Assembly: GCA_958450365.1 (NCBI GenBank)
Contig: CAUEEP010000927.1
Location: 1,417,001-1,481,000, forward strand
Direction: 5' to 3'
DNA: 64,000 nt
Origin: Mesorhabditis belari
Taxonomy: Eukaryota; Nematoda; Chromadorea; Rhabditida; Rhabditidae
Below the pieces are notes generated by a model, which saw only the letters and a program-made list of their open reading frames with translations, searched no databases and was not told the origin of the DNA. The translations under genes and the position numbers were made by a program. Below, one piece after another: positions 12,251-24,229 of this stretch; position 1 is the first letter of the stretch; every line of letters begins with the position of its first letter.

Positions 12251-12645
12251 ATTGTGAAAATTAGCTTACCCCGAAATTTTAAATCCTATTAGACTAAAAC
12301 TAGCTGAAAAACTCATCTAAAAAGCTGATTTCATCTTTTAATACCAAATACAATTGAAATAAACAATAAAGTAAATAGATAGCTTGAACAAACTGAAGGC
12401 TTCAGTTTGTAATTGGTTAGCTTTGGCTACGCCAATATTACGCCAACAATTGGCTACGCCAACATTACATTAGCTTGCAAAAGTTCTCTCGTTTTAAGGA
12501 AAATTCGACGATAATCGATTTTATTCTGTTTTTTTTGTCTAATATCCAAAAAATCTTTAATAATTACTGTATTCTGCTTACTATTTAAAGGCCAAATACT
12601 GCTTCAGACCTAACAAATCCTTCTCAAATCTAGATTAAATTGTTT
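12180..12645. repeat. Direct repeat of about 465 bp, copy 1
   Basis: Nearly identical to about 15860-16331. Shared landmarks include GGCTACGCCAATATTACGCC and CCAAATACTGCTTCAGACC. The copies differ by a few small indels, such as loss of a T-run after GTTCTCTCG. No coding capacity is seen. Confidence 0.85.
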
Positions 12646-12839
12646 TAAGAAAAGTAAAGGAGTTGCGTGCATCAAAACCGAGTTTTTAAGAAATTTTATC
12701 TAGGTTTGGTAAGGATTTGCTAGACAAATCCCAGGTTTCAGACTTGCATAACCGTAAAGTTTATGGCAACGATTTCCTGACCATCATGGCCAACTAAATA
12801 AAAGTTCTGTATCTTACTAGAGATCCTTCCGAACTTATC

Positions 12840-13690
12840 ACCGATTTTCAAAACGTGATCAAGCCTATTTTATAGCAAATTTTTCACTGATTCTGAAAGG
12901 TTATGTCGTTTGTGTGGATTGCGTTCAAATTCTTGATTCAAGTGTCAAGTGTCCTTGCCTCTTTGCCTTTGCCTGCTTAAAAAATCATTTTTCATTTTCA
13001 GAAGCCGCCGTCGTAAGTCACAGTTTTAGAGCTATGAGCAATATGTCGCCATGGCCAAGTGGGTAGCGAGCCAAGGCGCCGAGCGGTTGAGCCGTGGTTC
13101 GGCTCCTGCCGACGCTCATTTTCTTTCTTGACTTGAAAACTTTTGAAAGAAAAAAACCATTCTGTGAAATTTAATATATGATTCATTATTCATTCATATT
13201 TTTCACTATGAAATGCAATTCCAGAGTAGTTTTTCGAAAACTCGAATTGTGAGTGTTCTCCACCAGAGAGCGTAATCGCGTGGCTTCTGGCAGACTCCGC
13301 ATGGTCATACCGGGCACAAATTGAAATCAAAATTTTTTGTTATCCTAACTTTTTCTCATTTTTTGGTTTTGAAATTTGACAGAATGGCTTTTGTTTCGAA
13401 AATTTTCAAGTTAAATAGAAAAAGTTGGCATTAGCCGAAATCAAACCGGGGGCGACTGGCTAAGATGTTATGTTGTTATCCACTCGGCCACAACGACACA
13501 ATTTCCGATACTCTAAAACTACGCCTTATGACGGCGGGTTGAAAAAATGAAAAATGATTTTTTCACGAAGTAATTTCATAGCAAATTGATTCAAGAATTT
13601 GAACATGCAAACGATATAACTTTTCGAAATCAGTGAAAAATTTCCTGGCTTGGTAGGCTCGGTCTTGGTTGGTTTTAAATAGGCTTGGTC
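12840..13690. mobile_element. Fold-back element with tRNA-like arms
   Basis: Arms at about 12840-13110 and 13430-13690 are inverted copies with conserved tips such as TTTTTCACTGATT and GAAAAATGATTTTTTC. Each arm contains a tRNA-like sequence: about 13043-13116 on plus (GGCCAAGTGGGTAGCGA, a long variable-like arm, then GTGGTTCGGCTCC) and about 13432-13500 on minus (GTGGCCGAGTGGATAAC, T arm CCGGTTTGATTTCGG). Neither tRNA has a paired acceptor stem. The 320-bp centre holds no gene. This looks like a non-autonomous element or an inverted tRNA-derived repeat. Confidence 0.6.
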
Positions 13691-13884
13691 CCGTTTTGAA
13701 AGTCGGTGAGAAGTTTGGAATGGTCCATAGTTAGTCGGGAGGTCAATGGTTCGGTTAAATTATTAGTTCTTTTTCTTCATATACAATCAAACCACTTTAG
13801 TAAATAACTAAAGATCGAAAAATCTTTATTATTTAGGTTAAATTGAATGTTTTTTTTGTCAAAGGGGTACTAGAAAACCTTTTT

Positions 13885-14682
13885 ACTAAAGAGTACTTTT
13901 TACTTTTACTTTTTACTTTTACTTTTTACTTTTACTTTTTACTTTTACTTTTTACTTTTACTTTTTACTTTTACTTTTTACTTTTACTTTTTACTTTTAC
14001 TTTTTACTTTTACTTTTTACTTTTACTTTTTACTTTTACTTTTTACTTTTACTTTTTACTTTTACTTTTACTTTTACTTTTTACTTTTACTTTTTACTTT
14101 TTTACTTTTCACTTTTACTTTTACTTTTACTTTTACTTTTACTTTTACTTTTTACTTTTACTTTTACTTTTTACTTTTTTACTTTTACTTTTTACTTTTA
14201 CTTTTACTCTTTTACTTTTACTTTTACTTTTTACTTTTACTTTTACTTTTACTTTTTACTTTTACTTTTACTTTTACTTTTACTTTTACTTTTACTTTTA
14301 CTTTTTACTTTTACTTTTTACTTTTACTTTTTACTTTTACTTTTTACTTTTACTTTTTACTTTTACTTTTTACTTTTACTTTTTACTTTTACTTTTTACT
14401 TTTACTTTTTACTTTTACTTTTTACTTTTACTTTTTACTTTTACTTTTTTACTTTTACTTTTTACTTTTACTTTTTACTTTTACTTTTACTTTTACTTTT
14501 TACTTTTACTTTTTACTTTTACTTTTACTTTTACTTTTTACTTTTACTTTTTTACTTTTACTTTTTACTTTTACTTTTTTACTTTTACTTTTACTTTTAC
14601 TTTTTACTTTTACTTTTTACTTTTACTTTTTACTTTTACTTTTTACTTTTACTTTTTACTTTTACTTTTTACCTTTTCTACT
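13885..14682. repeat. Long (TTTTTACTTTTAC)n satellite, about 800 bp
   Basis: The array consists of TTTTAC and TTTTTAC units with almost no other sequence. A 290-codon ORF across it encodes only F, T, L and Y and is not a gene. The array is flanked by direct copies of AAATTATTAGTTCTTTTTCT at about 13758 and 14705. Confidence 0.95.
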
Positions 14683-14689
14683 AACGTTT

Positions 14690-15770
14690 TATCGTTTATG
14701 GATTTAAATTATTAGTTCTTTTTCTTCATATACAGTCAAACCAGTTTAGACCCCAAACCATATACAGTCATATACAGTCAAACCACTTTAGACTCACAAA
14801 CCACTTTCTTTTTCTTTTCTTGAAGTTTTAGGGATTCTTTGTACCACATTATTCATGAATAAATGTATTTTAAAAAAAACCTTAGCGAGAACTCGTGTCA
14901 ACAGGGATGAACTGTCTGCTCGTTGATGCTATCGCTATCTGAAATCTCTTTCATAATTGACAACAAATCGTTCTTTAAGTTGAAATGAAATAGAGAAAGA
15001 AGTTCTTTAAAAAGTTCTATTTTTAAAATGTCAAATATATAAAGCTAGAAATGGTTAAAAAAAAGATTTTTTGTAGAAGATTTGTGAAAGAAAAAGAGGT
15101 AATTTAACACCAAAAATGTTTTGTTCGGAAATTCGTGAAAGAGAAGTCATTGGAAAGGAAAGAAAGAAAAGAAAGAAAGAAAGGAAAGAAAGAAAAGAAG
15201 GAAAGAAAAGAAAGTCATTGGAAAGAAAAAATGAAAAGAAAGTCATTCGAAAAAGAAAAGATTATCAAAATTTGAAAGAATTGTTTAAAAAAAATTGCTG
15301 AAAAGTTACAGTATCTATTTTTTTAAATAAACATTAGTGTTTTACAGTTTGATCAAGCATCAATCAATTCCTAGACAGTTTTCGATCGTCTAAAAATGCT
15401 ACAGTAGTCAAAAATAGACTCTATTTGTCTCTATGGGCTTTTAAAAAGACATCAATTTTAGAAAGCTGTTAGTTTTTTTATAGTAATCAAATTGTAACTT
15501 TTCAATAAGCTCATTTTTTTTGTTATTCGATTTTATCATACTCAAATTCTGTTTTTGGTATCTGTAGAATGAAATGATAGATGGTAAATCATCTCAAATC
15601 TTGACCAGCTTGTTTTTCGCATCTGTAGAATGAAAACTAGTATGTCAATGACGAAAAATAGACTGATCTAACGAATTTTGAGTATAGTACTTTCTTTTGT
15701 AGTTGGAATCTTTTAGAAAACTCATTTAAACAAGTGTTTTTGTAGATGAAGATTAAATCAGGAATAGGCT
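14690..15770. other. No gene seen; AT-rich intergenic
   Basis: This stretch holds a short TATACAGTCA repeat (14750-14785), a purine-rich AAAGAAAGG tract (15140-15240) and one copy of a roughly 110-bp segment (15565-15675) that recurs at 17245-17360. No exon could be supported. Confidence 0.6.
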
Positions 15771-16665
15771 AATTTCCGCAACTGGCTCATTTGCGCAACT
15801 CGCCATAACTTTCTTCTAACTGGACCAATCTTTATGATTTTGGTTTCATTTTGTTGAACTTATTGAGATCTACAAAATCACACCAAAATTATAAAGATTG
15901 GCCTACTTAGAAGAAAGTTATGGCGAGTTGCGCAAAAAAAATTGTGAAAATTAGCTTACCCCGAAATTTTAAATCCTATTAGACTAAAACTAGCTGAAAA
16001 ACTCATCTAAAAAGCTGATTTCATCTTTTAATACCAAATACAATTGAAATAAACAATAAAGTAAATAGATAGCTTGAACAAACTGAAGGCTTCAGTTTGT
16101 AATTGGTTAGCTTTGGCTACGCCAATATTACGCCAACAATTGGCTACGCCAACATTACATTAGCTGCAAAAGTTCTCTCGTTAAGGAAAATTCGACGATA
16201 ATCGATTTTATTCTGTTTTTTTTGTCTAATATCCAAAAAATCTTTAATAATTACTGTATTCTGCTTACTATTTAAAGGCCAAATACTGCTTCAGACCTAA
16301 CAAATCCTTCTCAAATCTAGATTAAATTGTTGCCCTGCGCAAATGCCCCTGTTGCGCAACTGGGCCATTTGCGCAACTCGCCATAACTTTCTTCTAACTG
16401 GACCAATCTTTAGGATTTTGGTTTCATTTTGTTGCACTTATTGAGATCTACAAAATCACACCAAAATTATAAAGATTGGCCTACTTAGAAGAAAGTTATG
16501 GCGAGTTGCGCAAATGCCCCTGTTGCGCAACTGGGCCATTTGCGCCATTTTGTAGATCTCAATAAGTGCAACAAAATGAAACCAAAATCATAAAGATTGG
16601 TCCACTTAAAAGAAAGTTATGGCGAGTTGCGCAAATGAGCCAGTTGCGCAAAAAATTGCGGAAAT
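15770..16665. repeat. Palindromic 'GCGCAACTCGCCATAAC' repeats, cluster 2, with direct repeat copy 2
   Basis: This contains the second copy (15860-16331) of the 465-bp repeat at 12180-12645, flanked by further inverted boxes of TTGCGCAACTCGCCATAACT at 15780-15930 and 16335-16640. Confidence 0.85.
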
Positions 16666-17035
16666 TAGCCTACCCCTTAAATCAACAAATTTTTACAGTA
16701 GTACAATAGAAAACTTTGTTTTCTAATGATTTTTGTAAGTTATTGTAATCTCTAAAATATACAAAATCAATAAAATATTTCAAAAAACTAGCTAAATAAA
16801 AGCAATTCAGTCAGAATCAATTCCAAATTCTCAATAAAAAAACGGTGAGTAGAAGTTTGGATGAATGTAGAGAAAAGAAGAGAAAAGAAGGGTGAATTGA
16901 AGGGAAATTGTGAATAATTGATGAGAAGGATCTCTGTCAAAAGAAACAGAAAAAAAGTGAAGAGAGACGGCTAATTGGGAAATGAAAAGGAAAGGGAATA
17001 AAGGAGAAAACAACGATCAAGTAGTGGAAAGAGCG

Positions 17036-17695
17036 GAAGTCCAGAAGACAACAAGATATTCAATTCTTGTTGTCTTCTGGACTTGTCGGTCTTCTGTAGA
17101 GTCATTTTTGTTTTATTTTGAAGCAAAATTGATGTGAATTTAGAACCAATTCAATTAAATAAATCTAAATTTGGACTGTGCAAAAGAGATCTGAAATTTC
17201 GACAAGAACAAGTCAAGCAAATAAATCCAAAGTTGAGCTGAGAAGTTGAATGAAATGATAGATGGTAAATCATCTCAAATCTTGATCAACCTGTTTTTCG
17301 TATCTGTAGAATGAAAACTAGTAAGTCAATGACGAAAAATTGACTGATCTAACGATCTGTGGTAAATCTAGAGCTTGAGATGAGACTGGTAATCAATAAG
17401 CTTTAGCTGAAACCTTACAATGAAAGCCTTTCCGCCGGCAAAAATCAGTGTGCCAGAAATTCGAGAAAAGCTTTCATTTTTTTAGAAATTCAAATAGTTG
17501 TAACTTTGTGCGTTTTGCCCATTAGCGCTTTTTGAAAACAGTTTCTGAACGTACATTTTCAGGCTTTAGATTTATTTAATTGAATTGGTTCTAAATTCTG
17601 AATGAATCTAAATTCACATCAACTTTGCTTCAAAATAAAACAAAAATGACTCTACAAGAATTGAATATCTTGTTGTCTTCTGGACTTCTGCTCTT
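17036..17695. repeat. Inverted repeat, arms of about 130 bp
   Basis: Arms 17036-17170 and 17562-17695 are inverted copies sharing TTGTTGTCTTCTGGACTT and its complement. The interior carries the second copy of the roughly 110-bp repeat of 15565-15675 at 17245-17360. Positions 16670-17035 and 17700-18050 show no gene. Confidence 0.8.
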
Positions 17696-18054
17696 GCCTG
17701 TATTACCAATATAATCCGTTAATATGTGCGTGATGATTGGAAGGGAAAGAAAGGAGTGATTTCTGAGTGGGCGAGTGGAGTAACACAGAGATCCCTTCAT
17801 TCTGCACTCCTTCAAATCTTCTGTTTGCTATTTATCGGTTTTACCATTGAAATCTAACCTACACTCTTGCCTAGTGCAGCTCTTAGCCATCCCCAAACAC
17901 TTTTCAACGAATTCTCAAAGATTTGTATAGCAAAAGTATTTCCATCTTCTCTTCCATCTTCCATGATGGAAGGACTTCTGCTCTTCCATCTTCCACTACT
18001 TGATCGTTGTTTTCTCCTTTATTCCTTTCCTTTTCATTTCCCAATTAACCGTCT

Positions 18055-18345
18055 TTTGCACCTACCTCATATTGTAACTCGCGGGTAACTTTCCCTGGTT
18101 AGCAATATATAACGTCTAGTGGAGTGATTATGGAGATCCTTTCTAGCTTTTTAGTTCAACTTTCGTTTGGTTTCCTAGTTGATTCCTAAATGATAAGCCA
18201 CTAGATGAACTGATTTTATGGATATTTTGATTGGAGATATGTTCTAAATCTAGAGATATCTAGCTCGTACACAGAGGAATCTAGCAAGGGAACCTTCCAA
18301 GTCACCCACAAGTTACAATATGAGGTAGATACCTTGGTAGATTAC
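18055..18345. repeat. Short inverted repeat
   Basis: CACCTACCTCATATTGTAAC near 18060 is complemented by GTTACAATATGAGGTAGATA near 18312, with partial matching beyond. Positions 18350-19040 contain only AT-rich DNA and a purine tract (GAAGAAGGGAAGAAG type, 18735-18815). Confidence 0.6.
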
Positions 18346-19042
18346 TTGAGAAGTTTCCTTTGTAAGGAGCGGTAAGAAATCTTTTAATAAAAACATGAGA
18401 ACTTTGATTTTAACGACTGTAAAAGGTTTTACAAAGATTATTTTGATGTAATCTTTTACATCTTTTACAAAGATGTAAAAGCTTTTACAAAGGCTTAAAA
18501 GCCTTACAAAGATAGCTTTAAAATAAGGTAAGAAAAGAAAAAAAAATAGGCAAATACTGAAGACTATATAGTTGTAGTGAGTTTTTAGGCTATAAAAGAA
18601 AAAGAAAAAATTTTCAGGAAAATGAAAGGGTCAAAGAAGTGAGTACAAAATGGGATAAAGAAGTAAAAGAGCAGAAAAGAAAAGTTTTCTGAAAAAAGGA
18701 GAATATAAAGATATTCAGGTTTACCTGAGAGGTTTGGAAAAGAAGGGAAGAAGGAGGGAAGAAGGAGGGAAAAAGAAGGGAAGAAGAAGGGAAGAAGAGG
18801 GGAAGAAGAAGGGAAGATGTATTAGATTTGGTCGGAGGACCATTTGAGGAGGAAAGCGCCAAAAAGGCAGACCCATTTTATCCATTCAGACCACTTTTTT
18901 CAAATTAGAAAAGGATTCTCATTTTGCAAAGTGGAGAGAGACTATTTAACTACAAATCGAGAAGTAATCTAGAAGCAAAGAGTTCATGAAATCATCAGAA
19001 TTCAAGGCTGAACTTGACTTCTGATTGGTCCTTTTCATGTAG

Positions 19043-19540
19043 CGCATTTTCTCTAATAGTAGTGCACCTAGAGCGTCGCCTAAATTCCTCGAAATCTCGA
19101 GAACCGCTTATCAGAACCTATCGATGTGGGGTCGGAAAATGTAGCTCACGATGAGATCTAGTGGAGGATTAGAGTGTCGAGCTTCTGCAAAAGCTTGGAA
19201 TCCGTAAAATAGTCATCAACTCGGCTCGCCGGGGTGCACTACTGTTAGAGAAAATACAGTATAATTCTAATAGATATTATAAAATCCTAGTTACAAGTAT
19301 CATGCCAATAAAAATGCTTTTTTATATACCGTATTTTCTCTAATAGTAGTGCACCTAGAGTGTCGCCTAAATTCCCCGAAATCTCGAGAACCGCTTATCA
19401 GAACCTATCGATGTGGGGTCGGAAAATGTAGCTGATGATGAGGTCTTGTTGGGGATTAGAGTTTAGAGCTTCTGCAAAAGCTTGAAATCCGTAAAATAGT
19501 CATCAACGCTGGGGTGCACTACTATTAGAGAAAATACGGG
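19043..19540. mobile_element. Pair of MITEs (TIR ACCGTATTTTCTCTAATAGT)
   Basis: Two elements of about 215 bp (19043-19260 and 19328-19540) share ends reading as a derivative of ACCGTATTTTCTCTAATAGT followed by AGTGCACC. Their interiors share CGATGTGGGGTCGGAAAATG. They are separated by a 67-bp spacer. No coding capacity. Seven further full copies lie at 30-31 kb and 44 kb. Confidence 0.85.
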
Positions 19541-19546
19541 AATCTA

Positions 19547-20067
19547 TTAGGTTGATGCATAAGTATTTTTGTTCCTTTTCGTCTGCCGTTTCAAGCCAAC
19601 AAATGCACGAATTAAACTACGGTTGATTTCATTAGAAAAACCAATTATTTTTCTACAAAATAACATTAAAACGGGTTTAAAAATATTTAATGCCTGGATT
19701 TTCTTGAGAGTATGAAGTCGGGTAGTCAAAAAGGGCTAACTCGATGATGCGGTTTAGACACCTTAGCTAAAGAAAACCTATCTTCGTGTCAATAGATAAA
19801 AGATAGAGAAAAAAAACGTTTGATATTTCGCCAAAATTTCAGAGAAATTCATTCAGCCAATTTTTCCGTAGAGTTTTTTATAGATTTTTACGAAAAAGGC
19901 GTTTTTCACTCTCGAATTTGCTTGAAAGTGAACCGAAATTCATTTAAAAAGATGCAAATTGAACAAAAAAACACTTTTTTTATAGAGCAAACTATAGATT
20001 AATTGGTGAATTTGTTACTTTTTAACAGAAGTACGAAAAAAACGAAAAGACTTATGCATCAACCTAT
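19547..20067. mobile_element. mariner-type MITE, copy 1
   Basis: Inverted ends TTAGGTTGATGCATAAGT and its complement are mariner-like and abut TA dinucleotides. The interior of about 480 bp shows inverted internal similarity and no transposase. It is closely related to the copy at 20263-20782. Confidence 0.8.
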
Positions 20068-20262
20068 TAGAAGCAAAGAGTTCATAAAATCATCAGAATT
20101 CAAGGCTGAACTTGACTTCTGACTGGTCCTTGAGCTTATTGACTGACAGAATCGTTTGATGTCATAGGAAAGTAAAGAGTTTGCCAGAAATCTGTTTCCA
20201 TTCAATAAAGTATTTTTTAAAATTGTTTACATTTCAATTTTTGATTGTACTCGACCGTACTA

Positions 20263-20782
20263 TTAGGTTGATGCAAAAGTCTTTTTCATTTTTTTCGTAC
20301 TTCTTTTGAAAAATAACAAAGTCATCAATTAACCTATGGTTTGCTCTAAATGAAAAGTGTTTATTGTTCAATTTCCCATCTTTTTAAGTCAATTTGGGTT
20401 CACTTTCAAGCAAATTCGAGAGTGAAAACGGGTTTTTCATAAAAATCTATAAAAACCTCTATAAAGAAATTGGCTAAATCAATTTCTCTGAAAATCTGAA
20501 AAAATATCTAACTTTTTGTGCTCTATCTTTTATTTATTAACATCAATATTGGTTTCCTTAGCTAAAGCGTCTAAAATGCATCATCGAGCCGTCGCCTTTT
20601 TTGACTACCCGACTTCAGGCTCTCAAAAAAATCTAGACATAAGACATTTTAAACTCGTTTTAATGTCATTTTGCAGAAAAATAATTGGCCTTTCGAATGC
20701 AATAAACCGTTGTTCAATTGGTGCATTTGTTACTTTCTAACGGAAGTACGAAAAAATGAAAAAGACTTTTGCATCAACCTAA
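20263..20782. mobile_element. mariner-type MITE, copy 2, with TA target duplication
   Basis: Ends TTAGGTTGATGCAAAAGTCT and the exact complement are bounded by TA on both sides (20261-20262 and 20783-20784). No transposase is encoded. An internal fragment of the family recurs at about 53450-53575. Confidence 0.85.
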
Positions 20783-20784
20783 TA

Positions 20785-22080
20785 CAATCGAAAAGCGTTG
20801 ATTTAATCAATTGAAAGCAGGTTGGCATGGCAAAAGCATGGCAAAAAGCAGGTTTTAGAAGTATTGCTTTTAATTTCAAAACCCTAAAGTCAAACGTTTC
20901 ATAGCCAAAATCATAGCAAATCTCTTTTTTTGATGAAAACGTTCGTGGAATTTTTCATTACATAACATTTTAGAAGGGTTTTCGCTCAAAGCGGAAATTA
21001 CATATTTGTTTTTTTTTTTTTGAAATCATGAATATCTAATTTCGTTTTGGAGAAAGCTTTTTAAAGGAAATGAAAAAAAAATTATAGGTGTTCAAGGGTA
21101 ACAAAGAGATTGTTTTTGCTGGGTGGTCTACTGTTTACTAGACTTCGGAAAACAAAACTTAACCAAAACCAAAACCACCAAAACCAAAACAGACCAAAAC
21201 CAAGACCAAAACCAAAACCAAAACTCGCCAATATCTCGCGACTGGGAGGAGCTAGCGAAAATCTGTTTTCAGATTTGAAATCAGCGTCCAAAAATCTATC
21301 CCATAGGCTATTTTTTGTTTCGAAATTTCGAGGTCGCGTTTTGGTCCTTTTTTCGACCGCGAGATTTTGTGGAGTGAGAAAAAGTGAAAGGCAAATTTGC
21401 ATTTTACAATTTTAAATTTACATGTTAATTTATATGCAAATTGAGTTTTGGTTTGTTTTGGTGTTTTGGTTTTGGTTTTGGTCTGTTTTGGTTTTGGTTT
21501 TGTTTGCCGAACTCTACTGTTTTTGGTCTACTGTTTTTGCTACTGGGTGGTCTAAAATCTTTAGCAATTTCTTTTGTTTTTCCGAAAATAATAAAGAAAA
21601 TCGTTCAAACTAGATAAGAAGTGCAAGAAGATTGAGAAAATCTTGTGTCATTTTTGGGTAAAACACTTGAACTTAAAGAGATATGTATTGGGAAGATAGG
21701 ACAAGAATGTCCATCGGATTAGAGCTTTATATTGAGCCGTGAGGTTTATAAACATAAAATCTAACTGGACAAGAATGTTCATCAAATTAGAGCTTCATAT
21801 TAAGCCTTGAGGTTTATAAACATAAAATCTAACTGGACAAGAATGATTTGAATTCAAGATTTGTCGAACTCGACGACTTTGTACTTTCAGCCTGTACTTT
21901 GTACTTTAACAAACACTAATACATACCCTTCCTTTAAACTATAACATAACTAATACGCTAGAAAGCGTGCGTTTAAGACACAAAGTACGGGCTTATTGCT
22001 TAAAAAGTTTGTTGAGGAAATATCGATGGGAATACATGGATGAATGAATGGGTTTTGTGGGTAGAGGAGCTTCAGCCAAG
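20785..22080. other. No gene seen; includes inverted CCAAAA/TTTTGG tracts
   Basis: CCAAAAC tracts at 21160-21230 face GTTTTGG tracts at 21450-21510, with inverted TGGTCTACTGTTT motifs outside them (21122 and 21525), forming an imperfect 440-bp palindrome. Positions 21690-21850 repeat ATAAACATAAAATCTAACTG twice. No exon could be supported. Confidence 0.55.
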
Positions 22081-22084
22081 ACCG

Positions 22085-22330
22085 AGACTCGTTCAAGCAT
22101 ACATGAGCAAGTCCATCACAAGGTTTTTACCTGAAAATATCATTCCTAAAATTGATCCAAACTTGAATTTGATGTAAATGATTACTTAAAGTTAACACTG
22201 ACTAGAATAAAGATTGAACTAAAGAATACGGTGCAACAAGAACAGGATAGGGTGTGGTTTGAAACGTGTAGAACTTGGTTCTAAGCTTAGGCTAATTAGA
22301 AATGTATAGAACTTTGTTCTAGGCTGAGCC
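22085..22330. repeat. Left arm of a 7-kb-spaced inverted repeat
   Basis: The sequence from GTTCAAGCATACATGAGCAA through AACTTGGTTCTAAGCTTAGG is an inverted copy of about 29095-29315. In each arm the telomere-like tract lies directly next to the arm's inner end. Confidence 0.8.
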
Positions 22331-22632
22331 TGAGTCTAAGCCTGAGTCTAAGCCTAAGTCTAAGCCTGAGTCTAAGTCTGAGTCTAAGCCTAAGTCTAAG
22401 CCTGAGTCTAAGCCTGAGTCTAAGCCTAAGTCTAAGCCTAATTCTAAGCCTGAGTCCAAGCCTGAGTCTAAGACTGAGTCTAAGTCTGAGTCTAAGCCTG
22501 AGTCTAAGCCTAAGCCTAAGCCTGTGTCCAAGCCTGTGTCCAAGCCTGAGTCTAAGCCTGAGTCTAAGCCTAAGCCTAAGCCTGTGTCCAAGCCTGTGTC
22601 CAAGCCTGAGTCTAAGCCTAAGCTTAAGCTTT
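22320..22632. repeat. Interstitial telomere-derived tract, CTAAGCCTGAGT type
   Basis: About 310 bp of six-base units (TAAGCC, TGAGTC, TGTGTC, TAAGTC) are degenerate derivatives of GCCTAA, the complement of TTAGGC. The 107-residue ORF on the minus strand (LDSGLDSG repeats) is a translation of the satellite. Confidence 0.85.
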
Positions 22633-22639
22633 TATCAAA

Positions 22640-24225
22640 CAAAGCAATTAAGCAAGGCTGACACTTGAGATTGATAGATTAAACGAGTTTAACCCAAAGA
22701 ACTTCCTTCAATCAGCAAACAATTTAACAATGTTAATGAAGAAGTTTTGAATTAAAAATCAATTTAAAACTGATAGAATTTAAGTGATTTTAAAACATTA
22801 GCTTGATGTTTTAAAATAGAATTTAAGTGTTAAAAGGATTTGCTGATACTATAGCTTCAACTAAAACTATTAAAATTGCCTAAAATCAATATTGAAAAAC
22901 GTGTTGCTTAGTGAAAACCAAATGTAGAGGTAAAAGTAAGTGGCTGCATCGAAAAAAAGGGATTTTTTTAGGAAAAGAGTGAAGAGAATCGCTTCTCTTC
23001 AGAAAGCGTCAGTCACTCTGTCAAGTGTCTTTGCCTCTTTCCCTCAATATAGAAGATTGAAGAAAAAAAAGGGGGACCTGGGGAGATGAAAGGATGAAAG
23101 AAGAGGATCTCTTAGAAAGAGGCTTTAGAGAAGGGGTCCGTTGGGGGCAATTGAGTGCCCTCGGGGGGCTTTCTCTTCGTCTCAGAGATGAACTTGGGCC
23201 ATGTTTTAGATGACAACCCAAGCTTTTTTTTTGATAAACAATGCGTTCATCTGAAGCTATGTAAGTGGTACGAATCAATCAAGTTTTTTCGTTGGAATTA
23301 GGTGTTCAAAGTTAAGTTAAAGGTAAGTACTAAAAATTATTTAATAATAGGAAAACTATAAAGGAGCTATAAAGGAACTGAATAGGAGCTATAGAGGAAC
23401 TGAATAGGAACTATAAAGGAACCAAATAGGAACTATAAAGGAACCAAATAGGAACTATAAAGGAACTCAATAGGAACTATAAAGGAAGAATGGAGGTTGG
23501 ATTGCCAGTGTTGTTTAAAAAGCTATTTTGAACCAACGGAAGATCAGAAGCTAGATTTGGATCTCTTTAAAAGCTCTGTAACTTGTTTTTAAACTTCTGT
23601 GTGAAGTCAGAAAGTTTTAAATCCTAAAATAAAGTTTTCGGGTTTGATAACGAATGTGCGTGTGTGTTCACGGGCACTGGGAAAAGAAAATTGAAGGAAA
23701 ATTGAAAGAAAAAAAGGTATCAGAACGAAATAAACCTCATGAAATACTAAAAAAAAGAAAACACATTAAAAATGAAGAAGTTGGATAGGAAAATGGAAAG
23801 AATTTGGAACAAAATATCAGAATAATCGAGCAATGGCTTGAATCTCTTTTTGTAACTGGTTACTTTGAAATCAAAGTTCTCAAACTAGCGTCCAACTAAA
23901 GGCTAGGCTATTTTCCACCAAATAGATGCGGGTGTTAGAATGGAGATTGGGTGGATGGATTGTGAGAGAAAGGGTAAATGGAGAAAGAGAGTAGTGGACA
24001 GAGTAGTGGACAGAGTAGACTCACTCTCATTCACTTCTCTTTGTCCTAACGGGGATATCGGAAGAAGAGAAGGCATTTCCAAGTCAATTCGTGAGACCCA
24101 CCCCAAGGGAATGGATTGAGAATTGGAAAAATGGAAAGAAGAGACTCAAAAAGGGGTTACGAGTACGATCGAATAGGTAAGGTTTTGCGAATCGGGAAAA
24201 GCTAATGCTGGTGTTTTAAAGTTTA
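22640..24225. other. No gene assembled; minisatellite and GC-richer block
   Basis: Positions 23350-23485 are a 22-nt minisatellite of AGGAACTATAAAGGAACC type, shared with 46860-46985. Positions 23130-23215 are unusually GC-rich and purine-rich (GGGGTCCGTTGGGGGCAATT). Positions 23900-24120 are purine-rich. I see no phase-consistent exon set. Confidence 0.5.
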
Positions 24226-24229
24226 GTGG

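Noticed and set aside
13843..14715. 290-codon ORF on the plus strand
   Set aside because: It is a translation of the (TTTTTAC)n satellite and contains only F, T, L and Y in its body.
22319..22642. 107-codon repetitive ORF (LDSGLDSG)
   Set aside because: It reads through the telomere-derived tract, with no start context or non-repeat domain.
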